Assembly: GCA_013407085.1 (NCBI GenBank)
Contig: JACCGJ010000591.1
Location: forward strand, 1-64,000
DNA: 64,000 nt
Source: Atriophallophorus winterbourni
Taxonomy: Eukaryota > Platyhelminthes > Trematoda > Plagiorchiida > Microphallidae
Reading direction: 5' to 3'
Under the pieces are notes generated by a model. That model worked only from the letters and a program-made list of their open reading frames with translations. It ran no database searches and was not told the origin of the DNA. The translations under genes and the position numbers were made by a program. Each line of letters begins with the position of its first letter. Within the stretch, counting starts at the first letter, position 1. This document shows, piece after piece, positions 23,901 through 36,179 of the stretch.

Positions 23901-26900
23901 CAAATACACTTGTTTATCAGACGAGGGTAATCGACTTTCGATGGTGGGTATGACAGAATTCGTGTGAGTGCCAGGTTCAAGTATCAAAGAACGCTGGTTT
24001 TCGAAGTCGTGCTGTTAAATTGTTGATGTTTCATAATTTTTATTTGGAATAACATGGTTCGTAAAATTTGGAATCGGTATATTTGAATGAAAAGATATTC
24101 TAGAATAATAATAATAATAACCAAGATATTCTAGAATAATAATAATAATAATAACCAATAAACGCAAGTGTGCGTCTAAATTTGAGTTCGTTTTAAATGC
24201 TTCCGATGGGATAGAGACGTCGGAAACGTAATGATTTGATGGAATTTCGATTCGAAAATGGTAATTGACTGGTTGAGCTATTGAATCTGTTATCTTTCGT
24301 ATTGTACAAATATACATATATATGGCAAGTATGAACATTGTAACAGGCAGAAACGGGGTGGGTTGCTAAATGAACAGTTTAAAAATCAAGTCTAAATAAA
24401 AAGGCAGAATTCTTCGGCTGCATAGTGGAATGATATATGTAGATCCATGGGATCCGGATGTTTAGTTTTGTTCGATACATAAGTTGAAGGCAAAGGTGGC
24501 ATAAAGATTTGGGGAGTTCGTAACATATCCAGGTAGATTGTTCCGCGTAAAAGAAACTCGTATGGCAAAAATGTCTATAGTTGAGTAGTGAGTGAGGGAC
24601 AGTGAGAGTCAATGTTCGAGTCCTGCAGATTAAATTAACATTGTAAAGGGTGATTTGCGGTTGTTAAAATATTATAAGCCATACTCAAATCCCCTCGGAG
24701 ACGTGGATAAACGAATAAGTTTAGAGTTGTGATTGTAAGGTTTCCCGCTACAAGTTTAGTAGCTCGGTGGTATATTCCTTGCAAAGTGGCAATATCTTTT
24801 TTAAGCGATGGCGACCACTCTTGAACTGCATATTCCAACGTGGGTACCAATTACGATTTAACTATATGGGGAACCGCATGCTTATTGACCTCAAGTTAAA
24901 CTTTTAAAGTATAGTTACTGTTAAGACAACTATTAAACGCGTCGAGGAAAGTCGAACATAATTCCATTCAAAGATTTTCCCGTGACCCTTTGTCCTCTTG
25001 ATACCGCTGTAATATCTTTCTCGCTTAAAATGTGCTTAACTCAGATGTCCTTGCTGAAAAAATTCACAAGACCGGCAACCAATACAACGTTTACGTCGAA
25101 GCTGAATGTATATAACTCTCAAACGTTTTAGATTATAGAATGGCATACATGCTGTCATTAAGAAGCAATTTGTAAACTGTTCACTTTTTAAACCCTAACA
25201 TTCATGACTGCTGAATTCGAAATTCATTCAAATGCTCAGATGTAATCCTGAGCCAAGTACTGATATTAAAACCTCGCTTACAATAAAGGATAAATTGTCA
25301 ATATCGTCAACCATGATTACCCGAACGCACATTTTTAGTCGACGGCTTCTTCCAAAAAGTAGAATTCTAAAACGCATTTATAGGTTTATGTATTTACGCA
25401 ACTTATAAATTAGGAATGGCACAAACAATCTTTGGATGACGGATGCACAATGTGGATCTGAGTCAACCGAACAGATATATAGAAACGACCACTTTAAAAA
25501 TGCTCACATCCCTTACACTTACACATCACAACCGGTTTCTGGATGTTTGCTTTCATCACGTGAAGGTAGTATAATTGGTTCCAGCAAACCTACGTGCGGG
25601 GGATGTGAGCAACACATTACTTTGGTCATCCATAAGCGCCTTGACTGTTTGACCACGAATCACTTTGTGATTCTGTGTTTGAACATCGTGGTTCGTTGTA
25701 AGAACCCTATGCAATATTTGAAATTAATTAGCTACAAAAATCATCAACTGGTTGAAACAATCAACCACCATGAATATTTGCTTTTCGGGACAATCACAAA
25801 CACATTTTCATCTACAGGAGCTTAGTAAGCGAATGATGTAGTCGCCATTCATGCGATTCCTCGAATGAGAATCTGCAACCGAGCTGCTCTACAAAAGAAT
25901 CCAATTAGGCCGATGTCACATTCAGCGTAGAATTTGGCACATCACACCTGTTCACATCAATTTGATGTTTATGCCTCAAACAACACCTCGTATTTTTTCA
26001 ATCAAACAGGAAATGTAAACAGAAAATGAAAAAATCAAATTGTCACATGTTTCAAACCCACTGTCAATATTCCAAGTAGAAAACATTCACTGACTGGAAT
26101 GGTGTTTGTTTATACATTTGCCATGATTAACAGGCCGTGTGTTTGCAAAAATCTGGATGGAGGCAACTTGTGATGGAATAATGCGATCCATCGAGATCGC
26201 GGGAAAGCGTTTCGTGGATAAAAGAAAATTCCAATTTTGTCATGGAGTGAAGAAATGTCGGTCGGAAATGTGTTTCGTTAAATTTGTTTCGCCAAGTGTC
26301 TAGGTAAAAGGGAAACAATGAGGATTTTCAGTAAACTTGGGCCGACGGAGTATCGTTCAACATAAAAGTTCGCAACGTTCTTTGAGGATCATTTCATTCC
26401 GTGACGATACCAATTTTGGCGGTAAAGGGTTCCAGGAGAAGCACACGCGGGTTGAATAAAAGATATTCTGGTTGTTCATTTTATCACAAAAATAAATTTA
26501 TCTCTCTCTCTTGAAGTTAAATGTTCTCTATTGATGCCAACTATGACCAGGCCAAAATGCGAGGTAATTTTTCGGTGCCAAACTATCAGCTTAAGTGTCA
26601 CATCCGTGCAACAAGACCGCGTTAATTGTTGGGCTGAACCGTTAAGCCTATGCAGACTAGACCTGGACTGCAATACATGCAGTGAGTCATCCTTCATTTG
26701 CCACTTCTACAAAACCAAAATGCCAGTTAATGATTCAATTGTGAAATAAAGTACCGACATGAAATGGCTTGACGAATCATGTCACGGTATTGGGTTGGGT
26801 GTAAACAATATGGCACGCTGACGAAACAGTCAAAGGAGCGATGATAATGGAACAAAACGGGAAGCACAACAGGAAAATTCTTGTTAAGGAACGATCTACA

Positions 26901-26921
26901 TTCAGAATGCAGCAATTTGTG

Positions 26922-27063
26922 TGCAATCGGTTAGCGTAGTCAAATCAGAGATGGGTTCACTACTACTTTATCATATTCCTTGTCTTGACTATCACCCTTT
27001 GTCTGACGAATGCTCCTGTTTCTGAAGTGAAACATTACCCAAAATGTAGTCTAACCGATTGCA
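26922..27063. repeat. 142-bp unit bounded by a perfect 13-bp inverted repeat
   Basis: tgcaatcggttag at 26,922-26,934 faces ctaaccgattgca at 27,051-27,063. The right part resembles the end of the 30,131-30,560 insertion (gaagtgaaacattacc / gaagcgaaacgttacc), so it may be a short derivative of the same family. Confidence 0.45.
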
Positions 27064-27109
27064 TAGAAAGTTCGTTACAGAGTGACAACTCTTATCGATA
27101 AAATGGTAG

Positions 27110-27412
27110 TCGCTAGCTCGATGATAAATTAAGGAACATATTAGACTGTGAGATAAATCGAGTGAGCCTTTTCACATTATTGAAGAAATGCAGGAATAAA
27201 AGTGCGATACGCTATGTCGAAACATGTTTTGTCAAACAATAATAATTAACTAATTGCCATCGGAATGAGTGAAGCCCGTCTAACAAAGTAGGAAGCCTTT
27301 TTAATGTGGCGTACATTGAGTTGCTCGAAAAATTATAATATGCGTTAAAATATGCTTGACTCGGTTTATATCAAAACCTAGTATCCCCCTTACTTCATCA
27401 TCGAGCTAGCGA
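27110..27412. mobile_element. 303-bp MITE-like element with 25-bp inverted termini
   Basis: Left end 27,110-27,134 and right end 27,388-27,412 are inverted complements at 23 of 25 positions (both start tcgctagctcgatgat outwards). No coding capacity. A second copy sits at about 51,532-51,834 in the duplicate. Family unknown. Confidence 0.55.
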
Positions 27413-28424
27413 ATCCCGCTGTATAAATAACCATTTCCGTTCTGTTGTACTTCTCGTGGTGTGGACCACTGCATAATATTCAAAGCGGCAGTGTAATGTC
27501 CTGGAAAGCATATCGGTTGAACCCAAGGTGTTTCCTCATGCTAAAAAAATAGAAGAATGAAAACTGGAAACTGGTGGTTCGACTGTAAATTTCTACAGAC
27601 CAAAAATTACTTAGCAAATCCTTCGTTGGTACATGTTGTGCTAAATGGCACCGAGCAGCATTCACGATCCATTTCAGCGTGACAAAAAGAGCATAGTCTC
27701 GGATACGTGAATCCAAAGCCAATGACCATTCAGTTTGCTTGAATTTACCCGTACGGGTAGAACGCATTGAACCTCTGTGAATTTTATACTATGAAGGAAG
27801 CTGCGACATCGACGTATATCCGCTTTAATTTTGTAATACGCACGTAAAACAACAACCACAGTTGCCCTTATGCTACGAAAGACAGGCGTAAGGAGCGGAA
27901 ATGTCTGAAAAGCTACCAAACCGAGATAAGCAACGGCATCATCCTTGCAGTCGTTTGTTTCATCTTTCCCATAACACACATCTGCGTGGTCACCAATCTA
28001 AACTTTACAAACAGCATAGCAGGTTGAACAGCCGTAAATATGCATTTTCCGTTCGCAATGTGCAATTGTGGGACAGTTTACCTACTCACGTGGTATAATC
28101 TAGAACCGTTGACGTTTCCAAGAAATCACTAGATGTCCACATGGACAAGTATGTTTTTCACGTTTGACAATAATCTCTAACAATATTTTGATATTTTTTA
28201 CCATCCGACCCGATGTACATTTTTGTGGGTCTTGTAAAGTATCGCTTTTTACCCGCATATCATCTATGAGTCTGTGAATCAAATGAAAAGGTCGTCCGAA
28301 CAGAGCCTGAGCATAAATCACGCAAACATTCTCGTGTACAAATTATGTATTCCATAAGATTGAAAAATCATAGTCGACGAAACACGTAGTTATGGTCGTG
28401 ATGGATACCGCGATCGCAATGAGC

Positions 28425-31400
28425 CTAGCGCGGACACATGACGCTGCGACCTCCGTCGACCGTGAGAAGAAGTCCAGTGGTATACGAGGAAGCCGGTCCG
28501 GCTAAGAACTCGATTGCTTTCGCGACTTCTTCCGGCTCACCAGGTCGACCGAGAGCGTGGGTGGTTTGAGCCTTTTCAATGAATTGAGAATATTCCTCTT
28601 CCGACATTCCGCCGCGGCGCTGCAGTGGAGTGACTATAACACCTGGGCTAAAATAAAAAGGCAGCGCAAATAGCAAAAGAGGAAAGTAACTTTGCGAATA
28701 ATGAGAATGCAGTGTGGGGAAAAGATATTTTTATTAATCCTAATCATTAGAAATCATTGCGCGAAGACCTAATTTTGATAGCTCACGAAAGGCGCACAAA
28801 CCAACACTCATTGCGTTGTAGGTAACATTTTTAGCCACAATCGCATGCGAGTTTAAATAAGAGCGGTAGTAACCTAGCCCACATACAATCATTCCCAAAG
28901 TTACGAAATAGACGAAACACGAACCGTTATTCTCGAGTCTCAGACAGATATGTATGAAAGGGGGACTGGACGTGAGACTGCATCGCGTAGCAACCAACAC
29001 AGCAAAGTGTTACCTCTAGAGTAGAGAAGTGTGGCTCAATCGCCGATCCGTGAATCAGCCAGATAACGAAGTGCTAGTGTGAAGGCGCTAATCAAGAGCT
29101 TTCGAAGGATATGCAGAACGCTACCCTCCGACACAACACAAGAGTAAGAAGCGCCGAAAAGATCGACGATGACAATTGCGAACTCGTAATATTTCAGGTT
29201 TCGGTTTGATTGCATTCGAACGGTTCGAGGGACAACATCTTCGGAAGTAGGATAAGATGGACGACGTCAGCCGCAATCGAACGATATGCAACTCGTCAGT
29301 GTTGGTTGGCACGAAATCGACTGACAAATCAGATCGAAGTGACAACCGGGACAGACATGTTGAGGAACACCGTTGTGATTGTTTGTTTGCTTATAAAAGA
29401 TAAACCCGTGTTTCGTTATTTGTCTTGTGTGTAATAAACACCTTGAACCAATCGCCTTCTCGTGGGTGAGTGCGATTAGCGTTGGACAGGTTGACCTCAG
29501 GAATGAATCGAGACGCAATCGGTGCGTGCGTGCAACTCGGAGGGGGACGTGGTTATTATTGGACCGAAATGTGGCAATTAGCAAGATGTGCGCCAGCTGC
29601 TACTTGTTGACCTGACATGACCCGGCTTCTCTCTACCTCTACTCGCTACACCAGGCTGCCACCGTTATATTTCGACTACCTTTTACGAAAAAAGGAATCA
29701 GCTTTTACAATATTTTAAATTCAAGGAACCCTCGCTTGAACGGCACGAAGTTGATCATCGCATCTCAATCTAGCAAAACGAATGAACCAACAACGAACTA
29801 GAGTTTTCACCTCAATGCACACCCATCAGCACAGTAAGAGGTCGTGTCCAGCGGACAGTTTAAAATGACGCAGAAGCAAACGCGTATGCAGCAGAGCGAG
29901 ATCAACAATAGGCAATAACTGACTCACTTCACGCTATTCACTCGAATGCCTTTCGGTGCAAGTTCTGCAAGGAAAGCGATAAAATTACGGAGCGTTAGAA
30001 ATCAGAGAAACAAAACAAGAATACTCAAAATTATAAGAGCATTTTTTTTCTACCGAATGGACGAAGTTAATGACCTGAAATATCATGATATGTCACCGCA
30101 ACACGCAGTTACGAAGTAGGAACAAGACTGCAAGACTATTTGAATATTCGTGACCGATCGGGGTTCAATAATCGTGAAAAAGAAAGTTTGCAATGAATCG
30201 GTTATAGCAAGTTTTTTGGTAACGTTTCTCTTTTGAACACAGAGGCTTCGTCAATGTTAAGGTTTAAATGGTATTTTCTTGATCAATCCTAAGTTCTCTA
30301 AGATAGACAGGCGACATCAAGACGATCGATTATTATTTCAACTGCCTCAGTGTGAAGTCTTTTCCTATAAGATTTCATACCCCGTCTTATCACTTCCACG
30401 TTATCAATATCTACGCTGTGACCCGTGTCTAGCACGTGTTCAGCTACGGCAGAATCCCGAATCGTATCGACATTCTTGGTCTGTCGAAGCTTCTGCGTTC
30501 AGAAGCGAAACGTTACCAAAAAACCTGCCCTAACCGATTCATTGCAAGCGTTCTTTCCATGAACAAGACTGTTTCACAAAACGGAGTTCAGGAGGGAGCT
30601 AGGCCCAGGTGGAGTGTAGGAAAATGGGGAAAGCACAAAGAAGGTTAATAGGGTAAGAGATAAACGACCATAAACACCGAGCGGTTATACAAAAAGTTAG
30701 AAGAGTAAAAACAGAGCTACTTGCAAGGAACCCAGGAGCCTGTGAAGAGAATCTGTAGCTGCGAATCTTAGGGGAAAGGTAGCAAGATTCACGAAAAGAA
30801 CAGTGGCTTGTCGACGTACGGAATAGACTAATATCAGCACGAAAGTTAACAGAGTCAATCGCACGTATATACGCACTATGAATGAATGAATGAATGAATG
30901 CACAAGCCTGAGCCCAGGCAAAGTGGCGTCGTCAGAACTGACACGTGGCCTGAGATACTGTCCAGGTTGCCCAGGCCGACTGGATCGCACAGCCGCGCAA
31001 GCTAGTTGGTTGGATACAAATAAGTAGACCGCATGTTGGTAGAAGTGGGTTGCAAGCTCAAGATGAGAACATGTTCCACACTGCTGCACATCACTATGCA
31101 GTACATTGGGGAAACAATCTTTCCCAATTCTGTTCAAGTAATCGGAGGTGTGTGTACAGTGTCGGTGTGATCTCCATGCATCAGTCGAGAGAAGTACCTG
31201 CTTTTCTTGCCTCGGCCTAGACATGTTGAAAGCGTCGTGAAATTTGTGTGACCTGGATCAAACCCTTTATTCGTAGATCTGTTGGTCAGCTTCAATCGAT
31301 GTTGACCACACACACAAACACCCAATTATCACAAGCTCCGCAATGTTTTACATGACTATACAGTTCGATTATGGAAGAGCAATGTCCAGAGCGATAAGCA

Positions 31401-34101
31401 GTACTCGGTCGATCGGTGGCAGTCGCGCGATCTACAACAGCCAAGAGCAGTACCAGCTCTTCTCAAGCTTGAAGATTACACTTCACTCTGCGCCTCCAAA
31501 GTGAGCAGTCAAGAGCAAGCTCTTCCCAACTCGTAGATTCAATGCTCAGTGCGTACATCTCTTTAACAAATGTGTTTGTACCGCAACTGCGGTTTGCCCT
31601 GATTGCTATGCCCAATATAGCGGTTTTCCGTTTTGCAAAAGAGCCAGTCAGTAAAAATCATGTTGTCTAATTAGCGTGCACATGTCTGATGGACCAGCTT
31701 TACATAACATACATAAATGCATTAATTTATGCACCCAAATCATGTTCACGACGCGACCGATGTTCCCTAAATGGGAAGCATCCAGTTTTCGCGCGTGAAC
31801 TACGTGTCATTCCCGTTTCGCGGCTAGCTAGTACGAAAGTTATACAAGTGAACTTTTAGATACAAATTCATATTAAAGACTAACGCGAAACAACGCTCAG
31901 CATTTACTTACCTAGGGCACAACATTTTGTGAATTGATCCAATGCGGCCTTGCTGACACAATACGAAAGCACACCGGGAAACTGAAACATTATAAAGATG
32001 AAGAGACTAGTCAGAAACAAAACGTGGCAAGTATGCACCATACAAAAGAAACCTGAGATAGTGTGTGGGCTCGCTGACTGGCAGAAAGGTCGGTCTGGGT
32101 AAATGGTGGAGAGAGCACCGTTTATAAGATGGGAATGAAAGTAGTGACATGATTTGAGGGCAAGCAACCTGAAACTATGTGAATTTTCGAATAACAAGGT
32201 GCTGCGTAAAATAGGGTAGGGTTCCGTAACCAACTAATAGAAATTATACTGCCGCCAATGGCTGGTTTGCAGCCATAACACGTAAGGCATCCAGATATAG
32301 GTTACGCGAATTGTTCAAACACCAACTAGGCAGATGAATATCTCCGATTGAGCTTTAATGACACAGCTTGTTCATCTTAGTGCGCGACGTCATTGACTGG
32401 CTATAGATGGAGCTCTCCGAACAAGGCGTAGCATTGAAACTGGAGAGGAAGCATTCTCAGAACGTGGCTAAACTAGCACAAACGAACAGGAATCAGCATG
32501 TTGTAGGTCCGAGGTCCTTCACACCACGACAGCTATCGATAAAATATCTTATCGCTAGCACGAGGTTGGCGCGAAATTGTTGTTGTCAAATATCGAAAGC
32601 CGGTGGAGATATTCCGCTCAGGTAAGCGAAAACACACTATTGCGATTTACAATCGGCATTTAGTATGACGCGAAACATCGCGGTATTGCCACAAATGAGA
32701 AAGGTTCGCAAATACTATACCTGTTTCGTGTACCCGCTGTGCGAACTCCTCTTGAACAAAACTACCAGCACAAATACAAATGTAAAGGGAAAAGAAGCCA
32801 TCGACCAGTTCTAGGGTTACGTAGCAGATGTATGTATGTATGAAAGCAGAAGCCTGATCCAGGAAAAGTGCCGCACAGCCAGAGACTGTACGTGAGTTAA
32901 GATACCGTCAGGATTCCCAGGCCTAGACAGATATGCGAAAGAAAATAGATAGTGAGGCTTCGTCCCAGGATCTTTTGCATCACGTGATAATATCCAAAAA
33001 TAGCGACTTCATTCACAGCGTGAAACTTGGCGATACAGGGCTTGCAATATCCAAACATTTCTCGTATACTCCTTGTCTAGGCCTGGGCAACCTGACAGTA
33101 GCTTAGCCCATGTGCAGTCTCTGACTGTGCGGTACTTTGCCTGAATCAGGCTTGTGCTTTCATTCTATCATACCATCTCAACGGATAGTGCCATCGAATG
33201 ATGATAGAAGCATCGCTCTAATGGCTGACAGGGTGACCATCATAGCTTGAAAAACCTCAGCAGGTAAGAAAACTACTCAATTCCTCGTGAATCCATTCTT
33301 AGCCTAGAATACAGTAAGCGAAGCGCGAAAAACAGTAGAAGCTACGGAAATGAGATTGACACCACGACGAGTTCCACAAAAATCCAGTTTTTATTAAAAA
33401 TCGAGGCAATTGTTAATTTTTCCGTGAGGTGAGGACAACTTCATCGGTTCGGATATAATAAAACATTCGAGGTTCCTATGCGGAGGCCTGACCGCGATCA
33501 TTCAACAACGGCGGTACTAAGCGATCAGCAATTGGTGCATGAGGTTCCGGTGTTCAATGTAGATTATTGAGTGAGCGAAAAAGATATAACTTTTTTTATA
33601 AGTGATGATTCGAATAAGGCAGCGCCAAGTTTCGAGTGGCAGAAAACGTTTCCAAAAATTCCTCCAAGGTACAGTCACATTAGAAAAGGTATCCGGACAA
33701 GTAGGAACTTCTTTAAACAATAGAAGATGCTTTTAGCGCAGGGTGATAAAGTGAAAAAACCCCAATGAAGCTGCATTGCTTCGATTTTACAATGTAGATA
33801 CAACAACAATTCAGTCGAGATTTGAAACCCCAGCATTAATCAAATTTGACTCGCTTTATGGCGCAAAACGGAGTGCGATCAGCAGATGGCAAAGCAAAAT
33901 GCATCAGACCGAATGACTAACCGAGCGATTTCCACAAACACTGGAGACGTTCACAATTGTTCCCTTGGACTTTGTCAATTCCGGCACCGAGAGATTGGTC
34001 AGTTGCATCGCAGAGTACAGGTTGATCTGCATGACGGATTGCAATTGCGCCATATCCAGCGTCTCGATCGAATCTCTGGGTAACACGCCGGCATTGTTTA
34101 C
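28425..34101 (-). CDS. Short-chain dehydrogenase/reductase, copy A (exons 3-6; 5' part not assembled)
   Basis: Exons 33922-34101 (60 codons, VNNAG to CGNRS), 31912-31981 (23 codons plus 1; YCVSK), 29928-29964 (37 bp; ELAPKGIRVNSVN) and 28425-28647 (to TAG). All splice sites are good and phases (0, 1, 0, 2 style carry-overs) match copy B exactly. The catalytic Ser, Tyr and Lys are all present. Exons 1-2, with the start codon and the cofactor-binding Gly motif, are not in 34,102-36,179. By offset exon 2 would sit about 0.7-1.0 kb into the N gap and exon 1 about 2.4 kb in. If the gap is really 1 kb the copy lacks its start; if the gap size is a placeholder the gene may be whole. Confidence 0.8.
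28648..29927. repeat. SDR A intron 5 with dispersed repeat
   Basis: The stretch 29,090-29,345 recurs in the duplicate (53,520-53,825) and again in SDR intron 1 (60,890-61,160), with a tail also near 6,518-6,543. Not coding as far as I can see. No gene. Confidence 0.45.
30131..30560 (-). mobile_element. Penelope-like fragment inserted only in copy A
   Basis: Flanked by an 11-bp direct repeat, gaacaagactg (30,120-30,130 and 30,561-30,571), which is single in copy B (near 54,544). The minus strand reads AVAEHVLDTGHSVDIDNVEV then RLHTEAVEIIIDRL, resembling the C-terminal GIY-YIG endonuclease end of Penelope-like retroelements. Perfect 17-bp inverted repeats lie at 30,188-30,204 and 30,531-30,547. 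Family call is tentative; insertion status is firm. Confidence 0.6.
30572..31911. other. SDR A intron 4, remainder
   Basis: Holds a (gaat)n run at about 30,879-30,901 and a diverged copy of the 100-bp SINE-like repeat at 30,900-30,985. No gene. Confidence 0.4.
31982..33921. repeat. SDR A intron 3 with opposed SINE-like copies
   Basis: Plus-strand copy of the 100-bp repeat at 32,840-32,936 next to a (gtat)n run, and a minus-strand copy at 33,075-33,165. A 66-bp stretch near 32,255-32,320 is absent from copy B. No gene. Confidence 0.5.
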
Positions 34102-36179
34102 CTGTTGCGAACAATTTAATGCGTAAACGAAATATATTTGATGTGGGATTTATATCAAAATGAGTAGTCAAAATATCGAAACTCACACGTGGATGCTAGA
34201 CCACTTATTGACAAAGTAGCGAAAATGTGTGGCCGTGGGTTCGACTGCTCAATCGAGGAAACGAAGTAAGGTGAACATGCAAGGAACGCTTACCGTGCTA
34301 GGTACTTCTATTGAATTCAACCATGGTTGAATATCTTATATATCTTATATATTAGAACAGTTCGACCGTAATAAACATGTATATGTATGGTGTGGTATGA
34401 AAGCTCAAGCCTGATCCAGGCAAGTGCCGCACAGTCGTAATAAACATGTACGAGCTAATGGGTGCTTAAAATCATATTACATGTACTAATTCGGTCAGCC
34501 AAATTCGAATGCTCCGTCTACTCTGCTCACTCTGGCTGTTAGCATCCCAAATTCCACCGAAAGCACCTTGATTAACGCCTTGCGGACTGACGGGCGTGGG
34601 GAGCAGCTCGCGTAGGAGAGACGAGAGCTGTTGGCCATTCTATTATTGTTTCGCCAAGTAATCTGCACATCGTGGTCGTGGTTTCGGAGAAAATTTATCC
34701 ATCCAGATGCTTGATTCACCGGGAATATTGGAACCCAGAACATCGAGTTTGACATAACAGCTTAGTTTGGGGGGGTGATTGGAACATAGTGAATCATGGT
34801 AAGGGAAATTTCTTCTCAGATTGGGATTTACACACCATTACTTGTGTTTTGTTTAACGGCAGTAGGATTGGGACTAATTATTATGGGTTGAATATCTTCA
34901 CGTATTGTATGTATACATGTCGTATACATGCATGTATGTATGTGTATCTATGGGTTGATGTAAGTATGCATGTGCAAGGATGAGCAATCGCATAGTACTT
35001 TTGTGCTGTGTGGATAACACCGTATTAAATTGGTTTGTCACCGTTAGTGGGTTGCATGGTGGAGTCTCACTACCATTTCTATTTTCACTTCTCATATCTG
35101 TCTAGACCTGAGCAACTGGACAGTATCTTAGCCCACGTGCACTCTCTGACTGTGCGACACATTGACTGGATCAGGCTTGTGCTTTCATGCAAACATTTAT
35201 ACTGATTCGGTATTAGGAGACTGGAGATAAGCACTTTTGGCCTCAGCAGGGTGTCAATGAGAAATTGTTATTAATAGAAGAAATCCGCATCTGTATGCAT
35301 TATTGTCACATACACCTCATAACCGGTATCGGACTGCTTGCGTTCATCAGTACGATCAAGATCCGCATGTTTTGAAATAGCGCAGAAATGGTGAACAAAG
35401 TTTGAACATGTAAACCACTGTTGGATCTCGAGAAGCGAGAAGCATGGATGTGAAATCGTGCAGCATTTCTGTGCAGTACGCATAACATTGTGCTAAATTG
35501 ATTGGCCACCGGTAGTGAGCTGCATGCTGAAACACGCTGGAGTCTCACTACCATTTCTATTCCCCCTCATATCTGTCTAGGCCTGGGCAACCTGACAGTA
35601 TCTTAGCCCACGTGTAGTCTCTGACTGTGCGGCACTTTGCCTGGATCAGGCTTGTGCTTTCATACTATACCATACCAGCAACCACCAGACTTCCTAGGTA
35701 TTTGAACTGCTCAACATGATCGAGAATCAGATCATTTATAGCAAAATTTGGCAGTTCACCTGACTAGTCCTGAAGGAACACTTTAGTCTTGCTTGGCGAA
35801 AAGAATAGCCCATACTTAGATGCCTTCATTGACATCATGTCCAAGGCTTGTTGGATAAATGTTGAGTCTTCACCAATTAAGTCATGTCATCATCATAATC
35901 CAGGTCCGTAACAAGCACACCTGGAAGGAGCTCGACGCCACCCGTGGAGAAACTACTAAGAGCACTCCAAGGAATTCCTCGATGGCAAAGTTGAACGATA
36001 ACTGGGAGGTTTGTAAGCCTTGTCTTACACCCGTAGTCGTGTTGAGTGGCATAGAAAGGCTAGCGTACGCCCTTACCCTCCCTATCGAGCGAACGTATAA
36101 GTCCTTTAGGACAGCGGCGTACTTCGACGGGATTCCATTGCGAAGTAAGCTGTTCCATAGGGCGGATCTGTCAACCGAG
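34102..36179. repeat. SDR A intron 2: SINE-like copies and LINE RT
   Basis: Partial SINE-like repeat at 34,399-34,440, full minus-strand copies at 35,093-35,191 and 35,571-35,664, a tgtatg-rich microsatellite at 34,905-34,950, and the start of the LINE RT at 35,690-36,179. SDR exons 1-2 were looked for and not found. Confidence 0.55.
35690..36179 (-). mobile_element. RTE-like LINE, left copy cut by the gap
   Basis: Same element as 59,328-60,145, with TTGVRQGLQTSQLSFNFAIEE readable in the minus frame. It runs directly into the Ns. Confidence 0.8.

Larger units (their letters stand above)
23841..28424. repeat. Intergenic spacer A with LINE pieces, SINE unit and microsatellite
   Basis: Contents: two tandem 35-bp units with (aat)n at about 24,090-24,157; CR1-like piece on minus at 24,635-24,880 (TLEYAVQEWSPSLKKDI, RLRGDLSMAYNIL); SINE-like unit at 25,500-25,720; 303-bp inverted-repeat element at 27,110-27,412; CR1-like C-terminus on plus at 27,840-28,140 (HLRGHQSKL, VRNVQLWDSLP). 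No host gene seen. Confidence 0.65.
13005..36179. repeat. Segmental duplication, left unit
   Basis: Pairs colinearly with 37,180-59,816. Anchor offsets: 24,175 at the left end, 24,180 at cystatin exon 1, 24,434 at SDR exon 6, 23,872 at SDR exon 4, 23,637 at the right end. Offset steps mark later insertions and deletions. It contains the SDR 3' exons, the intergenic spacer and cystatin exons 1-14. The true left boundary is unknown because the partner runs into Ns. Confidence 0.93.

Noticed and set aside
24015..24338. 107-codon frame with poly-Ile and poly-Tyr
   Set aside because: Translation of an (aat)n microsatellite in the intergenic spacer.
26127..26318. 63-codon minus frame identical in both copies
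   Set aside because: Lies in the near-identical tract, so identity says nothing about coding; no domain or splice context.
31134..31325. Conserved open frame in both duplicates (also near 54,838-55,191)
   Set aside because: Conservation follows from the duplication; no splice sites in phase with the SDR and no recognisable domain.
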